Assembly (NCBI GenBank): GCA_035464115.1
Contig: DATHSN010000109.1
Location: 1-12,484, forward strand
DNA from: DATHSN01 sp035464115
Lineage (GTDB): Bacteria; Actinomycetota; Acidimicrobiia; Acidimicrobiales; SKKL01
Length of the DNA: 12,484 bases
Direction: 5' to 3'
Shown in pieces: positions 8,185-12,484 of this stretch; position 1 is the stretch's first letter; every line of letters starts with the position of its first letter. Under the pieces are notes generated by a model, which searched no databases, was not told the origin of the DNA, and saw only the letters and a program-made list of their open reading frames with translations. The position numbers and the translations under genes are program-made.

Positions 8185-9735
8185 TCACCCGGGGCCGGTG
8201 CCTCCCTCGCCCCAGTAGCGGTCGCGGAGCAGCCGCTTGTAGAGCTTGCCGGTGGGCAGCCGGGGCAGCTCGGCCTCGAAGTCGATGCTGCGGGGGCACT
8301 TGAACCCGGCGAGGTGGGCCCGACAGTGGGCCAGCAGCTCGCGCTCGAGGTGCTCGTCGGCGACGACGCCGTCGGCTGGCTGCACCACCGCCTTCACCTG
8401 CTCGCCCATGTCGTCGTCGGGGACGCCGATGACGGCGACGTCGGCGATCTTGGGGTGCAGGACCAGGACGTTCTCGACCTCCTGGGGGTAGATGTTGACG
8501 CCCCCCGAGATGATCATGTGCGCCTTGCGGTCGGTGAGGTAGAGCCAGCCGTCGTCGTCGACGTAGCCGACGTCGCCCAGCGTGGTGAGCCCCCGCCCAC
8601 CGGGGTCGCGCGATGCCGCCGTCTTCTCCGGGTCGTTGTGGTACTCGAACCCGCCGCCACCACCGAAGTAGATCGTGCCGGGCGTGCCGGGCGGGACCTC
8701 GTCACCGGTCTCGTCGAGGATGTGGACCGAGCCCGACCGGGGCCGCCCCACCGAACCGGGGTGGGCGAGCCACTCCTCGCTCGTGATCGTCGTCGAGCCG
8801 TTGCCCTCCGTGCCGGCGTAGTACTCGTAGAGGATCGGGCCCCACCACTCGATCATCTGGCGCTTCACCTCGACCGGGCACGGGGCGGCGGCGTGGATCG
8901 CGCACTCGTGGGCCGCCAGGTCGCGCCCGAGGCGTTCCTCGGGGTCGAGCTTGAGCATGCGGACGAACATGGTGGGCACCCACTGGCTGTGGGTCACCCG
9001 GTGGCGTTCGAGCAGGTCGAGCGATGCCCGCGCGTCGAAGCGCTCCATCATCACGACCGTGCCGCCGAAGCGCTGGGTGTTGGTGACGAACGCCAGCGGT
9101 GCGGCGTGGTACATCGGCGCGGGCGACAGGTAGGTCATGTCGGACCGGAACCCGTAGTTGCGCTCGAGGGCGGCCAGCGCCGGGGTGAGCACGTCGAGGC
9201 CGTCGGTGGGCAGCGGCTTGAGCACGCCCTTGGGGCGCCCCGTCGTGCCCGACGAGTAGAGCATGGTGGCCCCGGCCGACTCGTCGTCGAGCGGGTCCGA
9301 CGGCTGGGACGCCACCACGTCGTCGTAGTCGTCCCACCCGGCGATGGCGCCGTCGATCATCCACCGCGTCTCCACCGCGGCCAGCGCGTCGTCGTCGAGC
9401 CCGGCCGCCGTGTCGGCCTTCGCCGCGCTCGACACCAACGACCGGGCACCGCAGTCGGCCACGATGTAGCCGACCTCGGCCGCCGTGAGGTAGCTGTTGA
9501 TCGTGGTGAGGTGCAGTCCCGAGCGCAGGGCCGCCCAGACGACCTCCATGAACCGCACGTGGTTCTCCATGAGCAGCGCCACGTGATCGCCACGGCGGAG
9601 CCCGGCCTGTCGCCAGGCCCGGGCCAGGCGGGTCGAGCGCGCGTCGAGCTCGGCGTAGGTGAGCGTGGCGCCCGACCCCGCCATCACGACCGCCGGGCGG
9701 TCGGGATGGGCGCGTGCGTGGATCCCTGGATACAT
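8185..9735 (-). CDS. Acyl-CoA synthetase / AMP-dependent ligase (FadD-like), 516 aa
   Basis: Adenylate-forming enzyme that activates a carboxylic acid with ATP and joins it to CoA. Motifs in order: YSSGTTGRPKGV (160-171, P-loop-like A3), PMYHAAP (A4), EYYAGTEGNG (304-313, A5), GDVGYVDDDGWLYLTDRK (387-404, A7-A8 with the arginine hinge region), SGGVNIYPQEVEN just after, and the catalytic lysine K497 in LPTGKLYKRLLRD. Full length and intact. The substrate cannot be read from sequence. The protein looks like actinobacterial FadD-type medium-chain, aryl or sterol-side-chain acid ligases more than acetyl-CoA synthetase, which is about 650 aa. ATG at 9735 has GAGGGGG 4 nt upstream. The gene lies 46 nt downstream of an AcuI-type enoyl/acrylyl-CoA reductase gene on the same strand, so co-transcription and a shared acyl-CoA route are plausible. 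No transport or regulatory gene is adjacent. Confidence 0.92.
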   Translation of the reverse strand: MYPGIHARAHPDRPAVVMAGSGATLTYAELDARSTRLARAWRQAGLRRGDHVALLMENHVRFMEVVWAALRSGLHLTTINSYLTAAEVGYIVADCGARSLVSSAAKADTAAGLDDDALAAVETRWMIDGAIAGWDDYDDVVASQPSDPLDDESAGATMLYSSGTTGRPKGVLKPLPTDGLDVLTPALAALERNYGFRSDMTYLSPAPMYHAAPLAFVTNTQRFGGTVVMMERFDARASLDLLERHRVTHSQWVPTMFVRMLKLDPEERLGRDLAAHECAIHAAAPCPVEVKRQMIEWWGPILYEYYAGTEGNGSTTITSEEWLAHPGSVGRPRSGSVHILDETGDEVPPGTPGTIYFGGGGGFEYHNDPEKTAASRDPGGRGLTTLGDVGYVDDDGWLYLTDRKAHMIISGGVNIYPQEVENVLVLHPKIADVAVIGVPDDDMGEQVKAVVQPADGVVADEHLERELLAHCRAHLAGFKCPRSIDFEAELPRLPTGKLYKRLLRDRYWGEGGTGPG

Positions 9736-9781
9736 CGTTCCCCCTCGGACCGGCCCCCCGACCGGTGTCTGGGGTGCGACG

Positions 9782-10765
9782 CTAGCGCCGGACGTCGACC
9801 ACGACGCGCCCCCGGACCCGACCGGCGAGGATCTCGGCCGCCACCCCCGGGAGGTCGCCCAGGGCCACCTCGGTGGTCATGGCCCGGATCTGGGCGGGAT
9901 CGAGGTCGGTGGCGAGACGGGCCCACGCCTCGTCGCGCAGGTGCTGGGGGGCCTCGACCGACTCGACGCCGGCGAGGGTGACGGCCCGCAGGATGAACGG
10001 CGCCACCGACGTCGGGAGGTCCATGCTGGCCGCCAGCCCGCACGCGGCGACGACGCCGCCGTAGGCCGTGGCCGCCAAGATGTTGGCGAGGATCTCGCCG
10101 CCGACGGCGTCGACACCGCCCGCCCAGCGCACCGAGGCGAGCGGCCGTGCCGGACCGGTGAGGTCGGCCCGGTCGACGATCTCGGCGGCACCGAGCTCAC
10201 GCAGGTAGTCGGCCTCGCTCGTGCGGCCGGTGACGGCCGCGACGTGGTAGCCGAGGTGCGAGAGGAGGCTCACCGCCACGCTCCCGACCCCGCCGGACGC
10301 GCCCGTGACCACCACCGTGCCGGCATCGGGGCGCAGCTCGTTGCGCTCGAGCGCCAGGACGCAGAGCATGGCGGTGTAGCCGGCGGTGCCGATCACCATG
10401 GCGGTGCGGGTGTCGATCGAGGCGGGGAGGCGGGTGAGCCAGTCGCCCGACACCCGTGCCCGCTCGGCGTGGCCACCCCAGTGCCGCTCCCCCAGGCGCC
10501 AGCCGTTGACCACCACCCGATCCCCCACCTGCCAGCGGTCGTCGGTGCTCTCGGCGACGACACCGGCGAGGTCGACGCCGGGCACGATCGGGTACGCGCG
10601 CACCACGCCGGGGGCGCCCCGGTAGGCGAGCCCGTCCTTGTAGTTCACGGTCGACCACTCGATGTCGACGGTGACGTCGCCCGGGGGGAGCTGGTCGTCG
10701 TCGAGCTGCTGGATCGACGCCTCGACCCGGTCGTCGACCTGCTCGAGCATCACGGCACGGAACAT
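9782..10765 (-). CDS. acuI: Acrylyl-CoA reductase / quinone-oxidoreductase-like MDR protein, AcuI/YhdH family, 327 aa
   Basis: Medium-chain dehydrogenase/reductase of the YhdH/AcuI family. Characterised members reduce acrylyl-CoA to propionyl-CoA with NADPH, which detoxifies acrylate, for example in DMSP or 3-hydroxypropionate metabolism. Visible: VDIEWSTVNYKDGLAYRG (33-50), IVPGVDLAGVV (60-70), GWRLGERHWGGHAERARV (88-105), the family-defining block, MVIGTAGYTAML (123-134), Rossmann motif VVTGASGGVGSVA (152-164) and AACGLA...LPTSVAPFILR toward the end. It has no structural zinc cysteines, as is usual for this family. Length and block order match E. coli YhdH closely (324 aa). ATG at 10765 has GGAGG 6 nt upstream. 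It is 40 nt downstream of the TPR gene and 46 nt upstream of the acyl-CoA ligase gene, all on the minus strand. AcuI as opposed to another YhdH activity is inferred from family membership. Confidence 0.9.
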   Translation of the reverse strand: MFRAVMLEQVDDRVEASIQQLDDDQLPPGDVTVDIEWSTVNYKDGLAYRGAPGVVRAYPIVPGVDLAGVVAESTDDRWQVGDRVVVNGWRLGERHWGGHAERARVSGDWLTRLPASIDTRTAMVIGTAGYTAMLCVLALERNELRPDAGTVVVTGASGGVGSVAVSLLSHLGYHVAAVTGRTSEADYLRELGAAEIVDRADLTGPARPLASVRWAGGVDAVGGEILANILAATAYGGVVAACGLAASMDLPTSVAPFILRAVTLAGVESVEAPQHLRDEAWARLATDLDPAQIRAMTTEVALGDLPGVAAEILAGRVRGRVVVDVRR

Positions 10766-10805
10766 CGATGGCCTCCAGGGATCAGGAGAGTCGGACACAC
10801 CTCGC

Positions 10806-11861
10806 TCAGCGCAGCGCCCGCACGCGGTCGGTGACGTCGGCGAAGTCGGGGTCGACCGCCGCCACCCGCTCGAACAGACCACGGGCGTGGGGCAGGTCGC
10901 CGACCCGCTCGTGGAGGTCGGCCAGGGCGTAGGCCCGCCGCAGATGGTGCACCTGGGGTCGCTTCGGGAGCCGGAACCCCCGTCCGAGCTCGGTGATGGC
11001 GTCGTCGAGGCGCCCGCGGTCGGCGAGCGCACCGGCGGCCACGATGCGCCCCTCGGTGACGAGCTCGGCACTCGGTGAGGCGGCGCGCAGCTCCTCCCAG
11101 AGCTCGTCGACGTCGGCGTAGCGCCGCAGGGCGCGGTAGCAGTCGGCGAGGACGGGGTGCTGCTCGGTGGTGCCACCCAGCTCGCGGACGACCTCGAGCT
11201 CGGCCGCCGCCTCGTTCCAGCGCCCGAGGCGGTAGAGCGTGAGCCCGTAGAGCTCGCGCACCGCCAGCGAGGCGGGCGCCATCTCGGCCAACGGCTTGAG
11301 GATCCGCCGGGCGTCGGTGAAGCGCTCGCGCTCGAACGCCCGCGCCGCGTCGCGCAGGCGGGACTCGACCTTGGCCTGGCGCCCCGGACCGACGGCGCGA
11401 CCCAGCTCGGCTGCGCCCACGTCGAGGTCGACGGGATCGGCTCGCCGCGGCTGGGGTGCGCCCCCGCGTCGCACGGCTCGCTCGGCCTCGTGGCGCACCG
11501 GGCCCTCGTCGATCCACTGGTCGGGCGCGTCGCGACGCGCCGGACCGCCCTGGCCCTGGGGCGGCACACCGGGGCCACCATCGCCCAGGCGACCGACCCC
11601 CTTGCGGGCGAGCCCACCCCAGCTCTTCGGGGCCTCCGGTCCGCGCTGGTCCGCAGCACCGGGCGCCCGACCGGACCGCCCCTGCGCACCCGCACCCGAG
11701 CGGCCCTGCGCACCCGACCGGCCCTGTGCGCCCGACCGACCGGGCGCACCAGAGCGCCCGCTGCCGCCGGGGCGGCGAGCAGGTGGTCGGCGTGGACGCG
11801 CTGCGCCCTCGCCGGAGCGGCGCGGGCGACGCTCGTCGTCGTCGGAACGGGGATCGGGCAC
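10806..11861 (-). CDS. Tetratricopeptide-repeat protein with disordered Arg/Gly/Ser-rich N-terminus, 351 aa
   Basis: No exact function recognised. Residues 1-30 are Arg/Asp-rich and acidic-basic. Residues about 31-64 are a low-complexity repeat of GRSGAQ/GRSGAP units, and 65-155 stay Gly/Arg/Pro-rich, so the first 155 residues are probably disordered. From about 160 onward the chain is helical with TPR-like pairs: ARAFERERFTDARRILKPLA, LYGLTLYRLGRWNEAAAELE, ADCYRALRRYADVDELWEEL, GALADRGRLDDAITELGRGF and YALADLHERVGDLPHARGLF, about 34-residue spacing with the usual small and aromatic positions. No signal peptide or membrane helix, so cytosolic. TPRs mediate protein-protein contacts. GTG at 11861 has no Shine-Dalgarno; a TAGGCT box 8 nt upstream suggests a leaderless mRNA. 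It lies just behind the rRNA operon terminator and heads the run into the AcuI-type and ligase genes. Confidence 0.8.
   Translation of the reverse strand: MPDPRSDDDERRPRRSGEGAARPRRPPARRPGGSGRSGAPGRSGAQGRSGAQGRSGAGAQGRSGRAPGAADQRGPEAPKSWGGLARKGVGRLGDGGPGVPPQGQGGPARRDAPDQWIDEGPVRHEAERAVRRGGAPQPRRADPVDLDVGAAELGRAVGPGRQAKVESRLRDAARAFERERFTDARRILKPLAEMAPASLAVRELYGLTLYRLGRWNEAAAELEVVRELGGTTEQHPVLADCYRALRRYADVDELWEELRAASPSAELVTEGRIVAAGALADRGRLDDAITELGRGFRLPKRPQVHHLRRAYALADLHERVGDLPHARGLFERVAAVDPDFADVTDRVRALR
11670..11759. repeat. 18-bp minisatellite-like repeat encoding GRSGAQ units
   Basis: Inside the TPR gene, an 18-bp unit encodes GRSGAP, GRSGAQ, GRSGAQ, GRSGAG-AQ and GRSG in a row (residues 35-64). 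Nucleotide copies are near-identical in the middle, which suggests slippage-driven expansion or contraction. Unit number could vary between strains. Confidence 0.6.
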
Positions 11862-11869
11862 AGCGGACC

Positions 11870-11875
11870 AGCCTA
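11870..11875 (-). promoter_or_regulatory. -10 box (TAGGCT) placing a leaderless start on the TPR gene
   Basis: TAGGCT fits TANNNT and ends 8 nt before the GTG, so transcription would begin at or next to the start codon. Combined with the lack of a Shine-Dalgarno, this favours a leaderless transcript. No good -35 is visible. The box lies in the 39-nt gap after the rRNA terminator hairpin. Confidence 0.4.
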
Positions 11876-11900
11876 GGCGACAGGGGACGGGGCGAACGCG

Positions 11901-11935
11901 ACGAAGGAGGGCCCCCGATGGGGACCCTCCTTCGT
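11901..11935 (-). terminator. rRNA operon terminator hairpin
   Basis: ACGAAGGAGGG (11901-11911) pairs exactly with CCCTCCTTCGT (11925-11935). After one C-A mismatch, CCCC pairs with GGGG around a GAT loop, giving 15 pairs over a 16-position stem. It begins 6 nt past the 3' end of 5S rRNA. Transcription termination after 5S is the obvious role. Confidence 0.8.
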
Positions 11936-11940
11936 GTGAG

Positions 11941-12059
<119 letters not shown>

Positions 12060-12145
12060 CCTTGTCACGAGGCGGCGCAGACGCGCAGCCAGCCTCTGTG
12101 AGAACTCCATAGCGAACACGAGCACCCTCACGAGTACGTGAGAGA
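12060..12145 (-). other. 23S-5S internal transcribed spacer
   Basis: An 86-nt spacer with no tRNA. It contains a small perfect hairpin, CTCACG/CGTGAG with loop AGTA (12127-12142), next to the 23S 3' end, possibly part of the RNase III processing region. Nothing else is recognised. Confidence 0.7.

Positions 12146-12484
<339 letters not shown>

Noticed and set aside
7969..9981. 670-codon plus-strand reading frame opposite the acyl-CoA ligase
   Set aside because: Antisense shadow; the minus-strand ligase motifs (A3, A5, A8, K497) are intact.
9782..11749. 655-codon frame fusing an Arg-rich stretch to AcuI
   Set aside because: The upstream part is an out-of-frame reading of the TPR gene. The family N-terminus begins at 10765 with a good ribosome site.
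12060..12145. tRNA in the 23S-5S spacer
   Set aside because: No acceptor stem, CCA or cloverleaf; only a 6-bp hairpin.

Overview
The window is high-G+C DNA, by eye about 70% or more. Gene content and protein style suggest a high-G+C actinobacterium, plausibly class Acidimicrobiia: a TlyA methyltransferase, KorAB-type 2-oxoacid:ferredoxin oxidoreductase, a class I FbaB-type aldolase, a short SSB-like protein, GTG starts and -10-only promoters. The class-level placement is inference from protein resemblance. Almost everything is on the minus strand; the only plus-strand gene is a DUF1015 gene at 2258-3460.

Layout, in minus-strand transcription order from the right edge. The 3' end of a 23S rRNA gene enters at 12484 and ends near 12146. 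A short spacer, a complete 5S rRNA (about 12059 to 11941) and a strong hairpin terminator (11901-11935) close the rRNA operon. Next come three closely spaced genes: a TPR protein with a disordered repetitive N-terminus, an AcuI/YhdH-type acrylyl-CoA reductase and an acyl-CoA ligase (gaps of 40 and 46 nt). After a likely terminator lies a short SSB-like OB-fold protein, then a class I fructose-bisphosphate aldolase with its own promoter-like -10 and a hairpin terminator. The 2-oxoacid:ferredoxin oxidoreductase genes korA and korB overlap by 8 nt. They meet the plus-strand DUF1015 gene tail to tail (25 nt gap). DUF1015 is divergent from a HAD-IIA phosphatase gene. The left end holds a coiled-coil, lysine-tailed phasin- or histone-like protein and a 3'-truncated tlyA that runs off the window.

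Functionally this is mostly core metabolism and translation: central carbon (aldolase, 2-oxoglutarate/ferredoxin oxidation), acyl-CoA metabolism (ligase plus enoyl/acrylyl-CoA reductase) and ribosome genes (rRNA, TlyA). I found no CRISPR array, mobile element, prophage, toxin-antitoxin or recognisable defence system, and no clearly new multi-gene system.

The most unusual signals are local. tlyA has no usable start codon where its N-terminus must begin: a GCG sits where a GTG would be perfect, in the same frame as the upstream gene and separated from it by a single UGA-C. Upstream of the phasin-like gene, two near-identical 14-bp repeats are spaced exactly 21 bp apart, next to a three-codon mini-ORF. 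An acyl-CoA ligase gene lies next to an acrylyl-CoA reductase gene, which could form an acrylate-to-propionyl-CoA module.
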